A stretch of DNA of 9,046 nucleotides. It comes from Dialister sp. UBA734 (lineage in GTDB: Bacteria; Bacillota; Negativicutes; Veillonellales; Dialisteraceae). Both the position numbers and the translations under genes were made by a program. Positions 1 through 5,931 of this stretch are shown piece by piece (the first letter of the stretch is position 1; each line of letters begins with the position of its first letter). Location: NCBI GenBank assembly GCA_002297935.1, contig DBLC01000042.1, positions 14,110-23,155 of the forward strand, written 5' to 3'. The notes below the pieces were generated by a model. It made no database searches. It was not told the DNA's origin and worked only from the letters and a program-made list of their open reading frames with translations.

Positions 1-167
1 TGAATTGTGCGCCCCTTCCACCACTCCTCACTCCTAACTCCTCACTCCTAACTATAAAAAGGACATAGCCGAACAGTTCCTTCGACCATGTCCTTTTAAT
101 TTGCTTGGCTATATGAATTGTGCCAGGCCACCTTCATTTCTCACTTCTCACTTCTAACTTCTCACTG
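1..167. repeat. Duplicated simple-repeat module flanking a hairpin
   Basis: The module starts with TGAATTGTGC at 1-10 and again at 114-123. Each copy leads into a pyrimidine-rich array: two perfect 14-nt units CTCCTCACTCCTAA at 24-37 and 38-51, and the related TTCTCACTTCTAACTTCTCA run at about 140-166. The two copies flank the hairpin at 57-97. No coding sense is visible. It resembles the other low-complexity intergenic arrays of this chromosome (1060-1087, 1096-1161, 8912-9002) and is probably host DNA. Confidence 0.6.
57..97 (-). terminator. Hairpin terminator downstream of the solute-binding protein gene
   Basis: AAAAGGACAT (57-66) pairs with ATGTCCTTTT (88-97), and further pairs inside (for example CGAA/TTCG) shorten the loop to about 74-80. 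The A/T-rich base of the stem gives a U-tract in either direction, so it could stop transcription both ways. It lies 65 nt past the stop of the leftward gene that ends at 162. Confidence 0.7.
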
Positions 168-986
168 CATTTGAAGTGCTTCTTCGCAAGTAGCAGGCAT
201 CTTCGGCAGTGGGGTCTTGAACCACTTTTCGTGCAGTTCATTGAGAGTCCCATTTTCTGTCAGTGTCTTAATGGCGCCATTGACTTCTTCCTGCAGGGCT
301 TTGTTGTCCTTATTGAATCCAAAGGCAAAGTACTGTACCTTGGAATCCGGCACATCGACCACGCGGAAGTTGTCTTTCCCATCGGTGGCTACGAAATAAT
401 CGGCTGCCGGTTTATCCAAAATGCCAGACTTAGCCCCGCCGGCTTTCAGTTCCATTACGATATCGGAAGAATGATCGAAGCCGCGAATCTTCATGCCTTT
501 ATCCTGGGCATAGTATGCGGCGGTGGTGCCCACCTGGACAGCCACTTCTTCCCCATTGGTCATATCCGCTACGGAATGAATGGGGCTATCTTTCGGGGTT
601 ACTACAGCCAATTTCGTTTCGTAGAAAGGCGCCGCAAAGAGAATTTTTCCTGCTCTTTCCTTGGTGGCAGTCATGCCAGAAGCAGTCATATCCACTTCAT
701 GGGACTGCAAAGAGGGAATGAGTCCGTCAAAAGCAATATTTTTAAATTCCACTTCTCGGTTCATCTGCTTGGCTACCGCACGAACCACATCGATTTCGTA
801 GCCCGTATAATCTTTCCCATCGGCCGATTTGAATTCAAACGGCACGTAAGTCGCATTGGTTGCTACCTTCAGCGGGGTCTTCCCTGCTACATCATTCCCC
901 TTCTTGTCATCGCTGCAACCGCTGATGAGCCCCACAGTCATCAAAGCCGCTGCCGCCAGAAGCATTCCTTTTTTCCAAGTTTTCAT
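162..986 (-). CDS. Amino-acid ABC transporter substrate-binding lipoprotein (family 3)
   Basis: This 274-residue protein is the extracytoplasmic receptor that captures a polar amino acid and delivers it to an ABC permease. Residues 1-24 form a lipoprotein signal: KK, a hydrophobic stretch, then lipobox LISGC with Cys24 as the lipidated residue. The mature part has the family 3 (GlnH/ArtJ/HisJ-like) order: YVPFEF near the start, GYEIDVVRAVAKQM, the FDGLIPSLQ segment, DMTASGMTATKERA, and a C-terminal helix ending in LHEKWF. Length is usual for the family. The start is fixed by GAGGTGA four nt upstream of the ATG. No permease or ATPase gene is in the window, so partners would lie further left or elsewhere. 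Family-level function is secure; ligand specificity (glutamine, arginine, cystine and so on) cannot be read from the sequence. Confidence 0.93.
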   Translation of the reverse strand: MKTWKKGMLLAAAALMTVGLISGCSDDKKGNDVAGKTPLKVATNATYVPFEFKSADGKDYTGYEIDVVRAVAKQMNREVEFKNIAFDGLIPSLQSHEVDMTASGMTATKERAGKILFAAPFYETKLAVVTPKDSPIHSVADMTNGEEVAVQVGTTAAYYAQDKGMKIRGFDHSSDIVMELKAGGAKSGILDKPAADYFVATDGKDNFRVVDVPDSKVQYFAFGFNKDNKALQEEVNGAIKTLTENGTLNELHEKWFKTPLPKMPATCEEALQMQ

Positions 987-1021
987 GTTGTCACCTCATA
1001 AAATATCAACTAACTCGTATT

Positions 1022-1050
1022 ATTATACATAGATATATAGAAGATGTCTA
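1022..1050 (-). promoter_or_regulatory. Sigma-A-type promoter of the solute-binding protein gene
   Basis: On the minus strand TAGACA (1045-1050) is followed by a 17-nt spacer and a perfect TATAAT (1022-1027). It is about 35 nt upstream of the start codon at 986, leaving a short leader that contains the GAGGTGA ribosome site. Confidence 0.75.
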
Positions 1051-1095
1051 TATATAAGTGACTGGTGACTGGTGACTCGTGACTGGGAGGTGGAA

Positions 1096-1161
1096 TTGTT
1101 GTTGGTTGTTGGGTATTAGTTGTTTGGGGCCAGGCAACTAACAACCAACAACTAACAACAA
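1096..1161. repeat. Large imperfect GTT/AAC hairpin
   Basis: 27 nt of TTG/GTT-rich sequence (1096-1122) pair with AAC-rich sequence (1135-1161) at 24 of 27 positions around a 12-nt loop. There is no T-run in a position typical for a terminator. It is best described as an intergenic palindromic repeat. Confidence 0.7.
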
Positions 1162-1253
1162 GTATAATAGCTAGGCCCTAGGGATTAGGGAAATAAAGGG
1201 TATTATGAGGCTTCATTCTCTGTCTAACAGGTAGAATCCACCGCCTGTCACAA

Positions 1254-1321
1254 GGTTAAAAAAGGTTATAAAGGGGTATGGTATTTCGTATTTCCCATAC
1301 CCCTTTATAACCTTTTTAACC
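1254..1321 (-). terminator. Long-stem terminator of the MFS gene
   Basis: The left arm 1254-1281 pairs with 1295-1321 along about 27 bp, with one bulged A and a 13-nt loop. The stem contains GGTTATAAAGGGGTATGG and its complement. Read leftward it ends in CCTTTTTT, giving a U-tract. It sits about 80 nt past the stop codon of the MFS gene (1401) and separates it from the next leftward gene. Confidence 0.8.
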
Positions 1322-1338
1322 CTTTGCCAATTCCTATC

Positions 1339-1353
1339 TTGCTATGATAGCAA
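1339..1353. promoter_or_regulatory. Small perfect palindrome
   Basis: TTGCTAT-G-ATAGCAA is a 7-bp inverted repeat with a single central base, between the terminator and the stop of the MFS gene. The shape suits a dimeric regulator site, but there is no promoter next to it, so its role is unknown. Confidence 0.3.
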
Positions 1354-1400
1354 ACGAAATCAGCAGAATAATACCCCAGTCACGAGTCACCAGTCACCAA

Positions 1401-2708
1401 TTACTTAATCGTCACACCCTTAGTGTCTTTGATGAACAGCAATACGTTCACTGCGGCAGCCAGATAGACGCCAGAGAGGAGAACGAAGGCAGCGGAGAAG
1501 CCCTGGTTCTGTGCGATAGCACCGATGATGGCCGGAGCGAAACCGCCTACGGCACGACCGGTATTGAAGATGAAGTTCTGTGCGGTAGAACGAGCATCGG
1601 TGGTGTAGTTTTCAGAAAGCAATGTGCCGTAGCCAGCCATCATGCCGTTGCAGAAGAAGCCCAGCATGGCACTGCCGAAAAGCAGAGCCATTGGAGTTCC
1701 CAAGTTGACATAGATGTAAACCATGGCAGCAGCGCAAACGTAGAAGAGCAGGTACGGTTTTTTACGTCCGAAACGGTCGGAGAGGTAACCGAATACATAA
1801 ATACCAGCAATCATGCCCACCACAGTGACAACCATCCAGCCAGACATGGATTTGGTGGAAAGACCGTGTTCCTTCAGAAGAATCATTGGCAGCCACACCA
1901 TGATGCCGTAGTAACCAAAGTTCTGTACACTGGTCATGATGGTCAAGGAAATGGTAGTCAGCGTCTTAGATGGGCTGGAAAACAGATGAGCCAGCGGGAA
2001 TTTCTTTGCTTCTGCCAGTTCTTCCTCTTCTTCTGCGGTCAGCGCTTCGCCTCTGGCTTTTCTTTCCTGCAGCTGCTTCTTCATTTCCTTACGTTTCAGC
2101 CACATCGGTGGTTCCTTCAGGCCATGACGAGCCCAAGCAGCCAAAAGCGCCGGGATGACCCCCACCAGGAACAGTCCTCTCCAACCATAATCAGGGAGAA
2201 CAACAGCAGCCAAAACAGCTGCCAGCACTGCACCGGCCTGCCAGCCCATAGCGACACCAGCGGTGGCACGAGCACGTTTCGCAGCCGGCCAAGTTTCGGT
2301 GACCAAAGTCATGCCGATCCCATATTCACCGCCAAGCCCAAGACCGGCCAGGAAACGAAGAATATTGAGATGCATCACGTTGTCTGCAAACGCACAAGCA
2401 CCGGTGAAAATAGAGAAAATGATAATGGTCAGTGCAAACGTATGGACACGACCGAAGTAATCCGCGAAAATACCAAACAGATACCCGCCAAGTACGGTAC
2501 CAATCAAAGTGTAAGTGGCAATCAGACCGCCTTCCCCTAAAGTCAGTCCAAATTCACTCACAATGGCCGCCATAGCAAAGGACAGGATGAGCACATCCAA
2601 GCCATCCATCGCATAGCCCACGATAGAAGCCCACATGACCTTCCATCGTTCCTGGCGAGAGACCCCAGTTTCTTCCAGTTCCAATTCTTCTAAAGATTTT
2701 TCTGACAT
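1401..2708 (-). CDS. MFS organic-acid:H+ symporter (AAHS/SHS type)
   Basis: This 435-residue inner-membrane protein should have 12 transmembrane helices. Helix 1 carries DGLD (Asp35, Asp38), matching the DGxD motif that is essential in aromatic-acid/H+ symporters such as PcaK. The loop after helix 2 has FADYFGR, the MFS A-motif. Residues 118-146 (RFLAGLGLGGEYG, then ETWPAAKRAR) and GWRGLFLVGVIPALL (175-189) are typical of the AAHS and sialate/lactate (SHS) families. Residues about 196-240 form a long charged central loop with a run of glutamates. A second DRFGRKK motif lies in the C-terminal half. I chose the ATG at 2708 over a GTG at 2726 because GGGGAGG sits five nt upstream of it. It stands alone, with its own promoter and terminator. 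The substrate cannot be read; an aromatic or short organic acid is likely. Confidence 0.9.
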   Translation of the reverse strand: MSEKSLEELELEETGVSRQERWKVMWASIVGYAMDGLDVLILSFAMAAIVSEFGLTLGEGGLIATYTLIGTVLGGYLFGIFADYFGRVHTFALTIIIFSIFTGACAFADNVMHLNILRFLAGLGLGGEYGIGMTLVTETWPAAKRARATAGVAMGWQAGAVLAAVLAAVVLPDYGWRGLFLVGVIPALLAAWARHGLKEPPMWLKRKEMKKQLQERKARGEALTAEEEEELAEAKKFPLAHLFSSPSKTLTTISLTIMTSVQNFGYYGIMVWLPMILLKEHGLSTKSMSGWMVVTVVGMIAGIYVFGYLSDRFGRKKPYLLFYVCAAAMVYIYVNLGTPMALLFGSAMLGFFCNGMMAGYGTLLSENYTTDARSTAQNFIFNTGRAVGGFAPAIIGAIAQNQGFSAAFVLLSGVYLAAAVNVLLFIKDTKGVTIK

Positions 2709-2766
2709 AATTCCTCCCCATGTCACTTAAGAAAAAAGAAATAATAGTATGCATCGAAAAATGCAC

Positions 2767-2808
2767 AAATTGTCTTATTATACAACGGCGTTTCAAGAAA
2801 TGCAATAA
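2767..2808. repeat. Left attachment-site repeat
   Basis: The first 22 nt match 8861-8882 at 21 positions, and the later GAAATGCAATA matches AAAATGCAATA in the right copy. The centre has TTGT (2770-2773) and ACAA (2782-2785) as inverted half-sites around an 8-nt spacer, the layout of a tyrosine-recombinase core. The single mismatch between the copies falls in that spacer (A at 2780, T at 8874). Confidence 0.7.
2777..2805 (-). promoter_or_regulatory. Promoter of the MFS gene, formed across the element junction
   Basis: On the minus strand TTGCAT (2800-2805), a 17-nt spacer and TATAAT (2777-2782) make a near-consensus sigma-A promoter about 70 nt upstream of the MFS start. The -10 box lies inside the presumed recombination core and the -35 box is on the element side of it, so the inserted element supplies at least half of this promoter. 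Confidence 0.8.
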
Positions 2809-2848
2809 ACACGAAGAAAATCGGCTATGAACTATCAAATTTTCCTCT

Positions 2849-2870
2849 ACTACATCAGTTTTTACATCAG
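2849..2870. promoter_or_regulatory. Left integrase arm-type sites
   Basis: Two TACATCA heptamers (2851-2857, 2863-2869) lie 12 nt apart in the same orientation. The 22-nt segment is identical to 8688-8709 at the other end. Its position about 60 nt inside the outer repeat fits arm sites bound by the N-terminal domain of the integrase. Confidence 0.65.
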
Positions 2871-2884
2871 ATAAAAAAGCACTC

Positions 2885-2913
2885 AAAAACGGAGCTATAG
2901 AAGCCCCGTTTTT
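2885..2913. terminator. Bidirectional terminator downstream of the repressor gene
   Basis: AAAAACGG-A-GC (2885-2895) pairs with GC-C-CCGTTTTT (2903-2913) with one mismatch and a 7-nt loop. It begins directly at the stop codon of the leftward repressor gene and has T-runs on both sides. It would isolate the element from the MFS gene. Confidence 0.8.
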
Positions 2914-3780
2914 TTATTTGTATTCATCATTTAAATATTCTTCTTTTAAAAATTCTTTCATTGTCACTTGCGGCAACCTATCAAGATAATTTGCTAATAA
3001 TTGATTTGCGTTTTTTGTCATCGCCCCGTTTTGAAAGCCAAGACCAAACCCATGAAAACCTAGTTCAGACCAACTTTCATTTAAAAGTAGTTCAAACCCA
3101 TCACAAAATGGTGCATTAGGTTCGATTAAATCTCCTATCTTTTCTACTTCTACAACTTTAGACAGTTGTTCAATAAAATCTATGATAGCCGTACTTAATA
3201 CATCATATTGTAAATAAAAGGTTCGAGGGTTCATGTATTTATTCCAAGGTAACCGCTTTGCAATTTCCCAAGTACATTTCTCATTTTGTTCTTTTTGTGC
3301 CCGTTCCCACATCGCTTTAACTTCAAAAATTAGTGGAAAGATCTGATTGACTTCTAATTCATGAAATACAATCATAACGGTTCTTGTACCGTTTTTAGTT
3401 CTTGAAAGACTTATATCAGCATGAAAATAAAAAACTAAAGCCACTATCATTTTGCCAATATCTTGTATTGTATAGGAAAGTGTATTCTTTTCCTCGTTGT
3501 TCTTATTGTTAAGAATTGCGGGCGGTTCGCCTTTTCCAAAAACAAGCCAATCGAGAGTAGTATTCGCTAATTTAGCTATGCTTGCTAATTTATCTACCGA
3601 TATATGTGTATCTTGTGCCCCATTTTCCCATTTTGAAAGTGTGCTATTGTCAATTATTTTTTCTTTTGTCCTAATTGCTTGTATAAATTCCATTTGCGTC
3701 ATTTTCAATTTAAGACGAATTATTTTAATTCGTTGTCCAATTTCTTTATAGTTGATTTCATAATCTTGATTATCTTTCAT
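2914..3780 (-). CDS. XRE-family repressor of the element
   Basis: This 288-residue protein has an N-terminal helix-turn-helix of the Cro/CI (XRE) type at about residues 14-82: IGQRIKIIRLKLKMTQMEF, then NSTLSKWENG, and the typical ending TTLDWLVFGKG. Residues about 100-288 form a domain I do not recognise; it has no S24/LexA protease motif, so control is probably not by self-cleavage of the classic kind. The start follows GGGGG (3789-3793) with an 8-nt gap. It is transcribed away from the excisionase/replication operon, the usual layout of a lysogeny repressor controlling both directions. The shared intergenic region has inverted TATCAAAT boxes that are its likely operators. Confidence 0.88.
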   Translation of the reverse strand: MKDNQDYEINYKEIGQRIKIIRLKLKMTQMEFIQAIRTKEKIIDNSTLSKWENGAQDTHISVDKLASIAKLANTTLDWLVFGKGEPPAILNNKNNEEKNTLSYTIQDIGKMIVALVFYFHADISLSRTKNGTRTVMIVFHELEVNQIFPLIFEVKAMWERAQKEQNEKCTWEIAKRLPWNKYMNPRTFYLQYDVLSTAIIDFIEQLSKVVEVEKIGDLIEPNAPFCDGFELLLNESWSELGFHGFGLGFQNGAMTKNANQLLANYLDRLPQVTMKEFLKEEYLNDEYK

Positions 3781-3802
3781 TTTATTTTCCCCCGCCAGCT
3801 AG

Positions 3803-3831
3803 ATAATTGAATATGGTTCAACATCTATCAA
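3803..3831 (-). promoter_or_regulatory. Repressor promoter
   Basis: On the minus strand TTGATA (3826-3831), 17 nt, then AATTAT (3803-3808). The -35 box is part of a TATCAAAT box (3826-3833), so binding there would auto-regulate the gene. The -10 box is weak (4 of 6). Confidence 0.5.
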
Positions 3832-3879
3832 ATAGAATGAATTTATCGCAAATTTTCCTTGAATATCTAACATTTGATA
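3826..3879. promoter_or_regulatory. Divergent operator with inverted TATCAAAT boxes
   Basis: TATCAAAT (3826-3833) and its exact inverse ATTTGATA (3872-3879) face each other. Each contains the TTGATA -35 box of the outward-facing promoter. A partial extra copy, TATCGCAAAT, lies at 3844-3853, and TATC at 3864-3867 forms a tighter palindrome with GATA at 3876-3879. This is the expected target of the adjacent XRE repressor; binding is inferred. Confidence 0.5.
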
Positions 3880-3902
3880 CCGTCGTAACTATTGGCTATC
3901 AT
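3874..3902 (+). promoter_or_regulatory. Promoter of the excisionase/replication operon
   Basis: TTGATA (3874-3879), a 17-nt spacer and TATCAT (3897-3902) form a good promoter about 65 nt before the first start codon. The -35 box overlaps the operator box ATTTGATA. Confidence 0.6.
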
Positions 3903-3966
3903 CATTATAGCACGTGCGAATGAATACCTAACAATACATTTTACAGTAAAACAAGGAGTAATTAGC

Positions 3967-4170
3967 ATGGACAGCACAAAAGATTTCAAAGATAAACGGT
4001 TATTGAATGTGCATGAATTGCGGTTCTATTTAGGCATGGGCGAATGCAACGCCGTGAAATGGGCGAAAGGTATCGGAGCAGAAAGAAGAATCGGGCGGCG
4101 TCTCCTCTTTGACAAATGGGTGATTGATAAAGCCATCAGCAAACAAGCCGACAATGAAAGCGAATCATGA
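3967..4170 (+). CDS. Excisionase-like small HTH protein
   Basis: A 67-residue protein of the winged HTH/MerR-like type used by small excisionases. LLNVHELRFYLGMGECNAVKWAKGIGAERRIGRRLLFDKWVIDKAI has the expected order: recognition-helix region, GRR turn and basic wing, then a C-terminal helix. Similar small proteins (DUF6462-like) accompany Tn916-type integrases in Bacillota. I start at the ATG with AAGGAG eight nt upstream; an upstream in-frame TTG at 3892 lies inside the promoter and is not credible. It is the first gene of the rightward operon under repressor control. Its job is probably to bend the attachment DNA and steer the distant integrase toward excision; it could instead be a transcription regulator. 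Confidence 0.7.
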   Translation: MDSTKDFKDKRLLNVHELRFYLGMGECNAVKWAKGIGAERRIGRRLLFDKWVIDKAISKQADNESES

Positions 4171-4185
4171 AACGAGGTGATCAGA

Positions 4186-4500
4186 ATGATTCATGAATTT
4201 CTTGAAGAGAATCACGCCATCGGAGCGGATAACGCCATACTAACAGAAGAAATTAGGCAAGCGTTGAACATCCCCAAAAGAACCATTACACGGAAGGTAT
4301 TGGAAGAGCGTTCCGGCGGAGCGTTGATTTGTGCAAAGACCACGGGAAACGGCGGGTATTATATGCCCGCTACCATCGAAGAAATTGAACATCAAAAGAA
4401 CGCACTGGAAAGAAGAATCAGAAAACACGCCCTAGCCTTGAGACCATTCCGGGCAAAGCTGAAAGAATATAAGACAAAAGGCGGCGGACAAATTGAATGA
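4186..4500 (+). CDS. Small winged-helix protein of the replication module
   Basis: This 104-residue protein begins with a helical region and a probable winged helix-turn-helix: ILTEEIRQALNIPKRTITRKVLEE, followed by a hairpin wing with a GNGGYYMP turn at about residues 51-60. The last 40 residues are a very basic, probably coiled helix (EHQKNALERRIRKHALALRPFRAKLKEYK). I choose the ATG at 4186 because GAGGTGATC, an almost perfect anti-16S match, sits directly before it; a GTG at 4177 lies within that site. The stop overlaps the next start by 4 nt (ATGA), so the two are translationally coupled. I do not recognise the exact family; DNA binding in replication or regulation is inferred from fold and position. 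Confidence 0.65.
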   Translation: MIHEFLEENHAIGADNAILTEEIRQALNIPKRTITRKVLEERSGGALICAKTTGNGGYYMPATIEEIEHQKNALERRIRKHALALRPFRAKLKEYKTKGGGQIE

Positions 4501-4964
4501 GTAGAAAACTTGAATCATGGAAAGCCCGTAAACCCAAAGAGTCCTATTTTCAGTTATCGGAATCACTAAGAACGTCACCCGCCTTTAGGGCACTAACCAA
4601 GCTACAAACTGATCTATATTTCTTTTGCACCGAATGGACATACAAAGCAGGAAAGCGGGCGGCAAGTTATGCAGATCCGAAAAAATACCCCCGTGACAGA
4701 TGGACAGAGGGCGGAGATATACGGGGGAATGATTTCTATATCAACATAGATAAAGCCATCAAATGCAATTTGATAGAAAAAAAGAAAAATAAAAATACCC
4801 TATATCGGGCTATCAACGCATTAGTTGAGTATGGACTTATTGACCGTGTATTTTCTAATAAAGGGCGGGACATGTCCGTCTATAGAATGTCTGAACGCTG
4901 GAAAGGTATCACGGACGAAAAAGCGGAACAAATTCAAAAAGTGCTAAAAGAGCGTAATAAATGA
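4497..4964 (+). CDS. Probable replication initiator (winged-helix type)
   Basis: A 155-residue basic protein. The pattern SYFQLSESLRTSPAFRALTK followed by LQTDLYFFCTEWTY resembles the N-terminal region of plasmid and phage initiators. The second half has a winged-helix-like block: NTLYRAINALVEYGLIDRVF with a turn at SNKGRDMSVYRMSERW, the usual recognition helix plus wing. It starts inside the stop of the gene before it, and the iteron cluster begins 21 nt after its stop. Initiator genes commonly neighbour the iterons their product binds, so I infer that it recognises ACACCGAAATGGGGAA. It is shorter than classic two-domain Rep proteins, so the winged-helix partner just upstream may contribute. 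I do not recognise the family with certainty. Confidence 0.6.
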   Translation: MSRKLESWKARKPKESYFQLSESLRTSPAFRALTKLQTDLYFFCTEWTYKAGKRAASYADPKKYPRDRWTEGGDIRGNDFYINIDKAIKCNLIEKKKNKNTLYRAINALVEYGLIDRVFSNKGRDMSVYRMSERWKGITDEKAEQIQKVLKERNK

Positions 4965-4985
4965 GATATGTTTTATAAAACCCGT

Positions 4986-5152
4986 ACACCAAAATGGGGA
5001 ATGACTAGCACACCGAAATGGGGAACAAAGCCCCCAAAACGCCAAATCAGCACACCGAAACGGGGAAGCTAAAAATAGTAATTTTTCTTGATTGTCTCGA
5101 GGGCGAAAGCCTTTTAAGCAAACAACTATTTCCTATACACCGAAATGGGGAA
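4986..5152 (+). repeat. Four iterons, probable replication origin
   Basis: ACACCGAAATGGGGAA-type 16-mers occur at 4986-5001 (one base different), 5010-5025 (exact), 5052-5067 (ATG to ACG) and 5137-5152 (exact). All point the same way. They lie directly after the initiator-like gene and before an AT-rich tract, the classic layout of an iteron origin. Spacing is uneven (24, 42 and 85 nt), which is less regular than in most iteron plasmids; a regulatory-site cluster is the alternative. An isolated AAATGGGG core also occurs at 6509-6516. Confidence 0.7.
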
Positions 5153-5173
5153 CTTATATTTATATATATACCA
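5153..5173. other. AT-rich tract next to the iterons, possible DNA unwinding element
   Basis: About 20 nt of almost pure A/T (TTATATTTATATATATA) directly follow the last iteron. This is where an initiator would melt an origin. It could also supply -10 elements for the downstream gene. Confidence 0.45.
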
Positions 5174-5202
5174 TGGGATAGTAGGACGCACTAGAAAGCG
5201 AG

Positions 5203-5415
5203 ATGAAAAAAATGATACGAAATGAAAGGCAATTAATCGAAGAAACGAAGAAAAGGCGAAAAGCTGGAACGCTAACACGAGGGCGGGCGATTCATCTTTA
5301 TTGTATTGAATGTTCCGGTTTCAATTTGTCAGAGGTGACACACTGCCAACATAAAAATTGTCCATTATGGGAATTTAGAAAAGGCAATAGGACACCCCCA
5401 CCCATGGATGAATGA
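5203..5415 (+). CDS. Small Cys-rich zinc-ribbon-like phage-type protein
   Basis: A 70-residue protein with four cysteines in two pairs, CIEC at about 34-37 and CQHKNC at about 48-53, followed by PLWEFRKG. The pattern YC-x2-C-SG, then EV-x2-C-x4-CPL-x3-R, is a recognisable family of small zinc-binding proteins in phages and islands of Bacillota and Proteobacteria; its function is not established to my knowledge. Residues 1-30 are highly basic. The start at 5203 has only a weak ribosome site (GAAAGCGAG); Met4 at 5212 is an alternative. The stop codon overlaps the first nucleotide of the first structured-RNA repeat, so the gene and the RNA are probably on one transcript. Confidence 0.7.
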   Translation: MKKMIRNERQLIEETKKRRKAGTLTRGRAIHLYCIECSGFNLSEVTHCQHKNCPLWEFRKGNRTPPPMDE

Positions 5416-5670
5416 ATTATGTGTGATAGTCCGGCGGAGTATGTGGACATTCTCACGGTGCAAAATGCCCCTGTAAAACTCATGGGTTTTCTATGGTGGT
5501 TCATTCTGAATGATAAATCATACCTGTACACGCTCACACGCCCCTAAAAACGGCGTGTAGGTGATGTATTGGCTATTCTTTCATCAAGATAGCAACCACG
5601 AAGAACCGAGAACGGGAACAACGAGCCACGAAAAGAAAACAACAACGCACGGATCAGCACACACGGGAGC
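5411..5670 (+). ncRNA. Structured RNA unit 1
   Basis: The start helix is AATTATG (5415-5421) with CATGGGTT (5481-5488), two G-U pairs and one bulge. A small inner hairpin pairs GCA (5460-5462) with TGC (5466-5468) around an AAA loop. GTGGTT (5496-5501) pairs with AACCAC (5594-5599) and encloses hairpin ACACGCC/GGCGTGT (5536-5542/5552-5558) and GCTAT/ATAGC (5572-5576/5589-5593). A CCG-AGAA-CGG hairpin follows in GAACCGAGAACGGG. The unit begins inside the stop codon of the zinc-ribbon gene. Confidence 0.65.
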
Positions 5671-5931
5671 AATGAATCATGGTTGATAGTCCGGCGGAGT
5701 GCGTGACATTCTCGCAGGACAAAAATGTCCCCCGTAAAACTCATGATTTTTCCGTGGTGGTTATGTCTGAATGATAAATCATACCTGTACACATGCCCAC
5801 GCCCCTAAAAACGGCGTGTAGGCGTGGTATTGGCTATCTATTCATCAAGATAGCAACCACGAAGAACCGGAAAACGGGAGCGACGAGCCCCAAGAGAAAA
5901 CCAAACCGCACGGATCAGCACACACGAGAGC
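5671..5931 (+). ncRNA. Structured RNA unit 2
   Basis: The start helix is AATCATG (5675-5681) with CATGATT (5742-5748), fully Watson-Crick. The inner hairpin is GGACA (5717-5721) with TGTCC (5726-5730) around AAAA. GTGGTT (5757-5762) pairs with AACCAC (5855-5860) and encloses CACGCC/GGCGTG (5798-5803/5813-5818) and a 7-bp hairpin GCTATCT/AGATAGC (5833-5839/5848-5854). CCG/CGG closes a GAAAA loop after it. Confidence 0.7.

Larger units (their letters stand above)
1064..1398. repeat. 335-bp interval bounded by perfect 24-bp inverted repeats
   Basis: The segment at 1064-1087 (built from GGTGACT heptamers) is the exact reverse complement of 1375-1398. The right arm stops 2 nt before the stop codon of the MFS gene. 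The left arm begins 14 nt upstream of the -35 box of the solute-binding gene. Inside are two more strong palindromes (1096-1161 and 1254-1321). It could be a MITE-like unit or pairs of expanded simple repeats; I see no clear target-site duplication. Confidence 0.7.

Noticed and set aside
120..1001. Long open frame on + strand opposite the solute-binding protein gene
   Set aside because: It is the complement of a gene with clear family motifs and a lipobox, and its translation shows no recognisable domain.
1344..2540. 398-codon open frame on + strand opposite the MFS gene
   Set aside because: The translation is a polar, repeat-poor shadow of a well-formed 12-helix transporter on the other strand.
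2554..2886. 110-codon minus-strand frame over the MFS start and left element end
   Set aside because: It overlaps the MFS promoter and start in another frame, with no family resemblance.
3892..3966. Upstream TTG start extending the excisionase-like protein by 25 residues
   Set aside because: The extension would lie in the promoter -10 region, while ATG 3967 has AAGGAG at ideal distance.
5298..5792. Two minus-strand open frames sharing YRYDLSFR and NHH motifs across the repeats
   Set aside because: The similarity follows the DNA repeat and stops after MSF where the nucleotides diverge. Neither has a ribosome site I could support, and the base changes preserve + strand RNA pairing instead.
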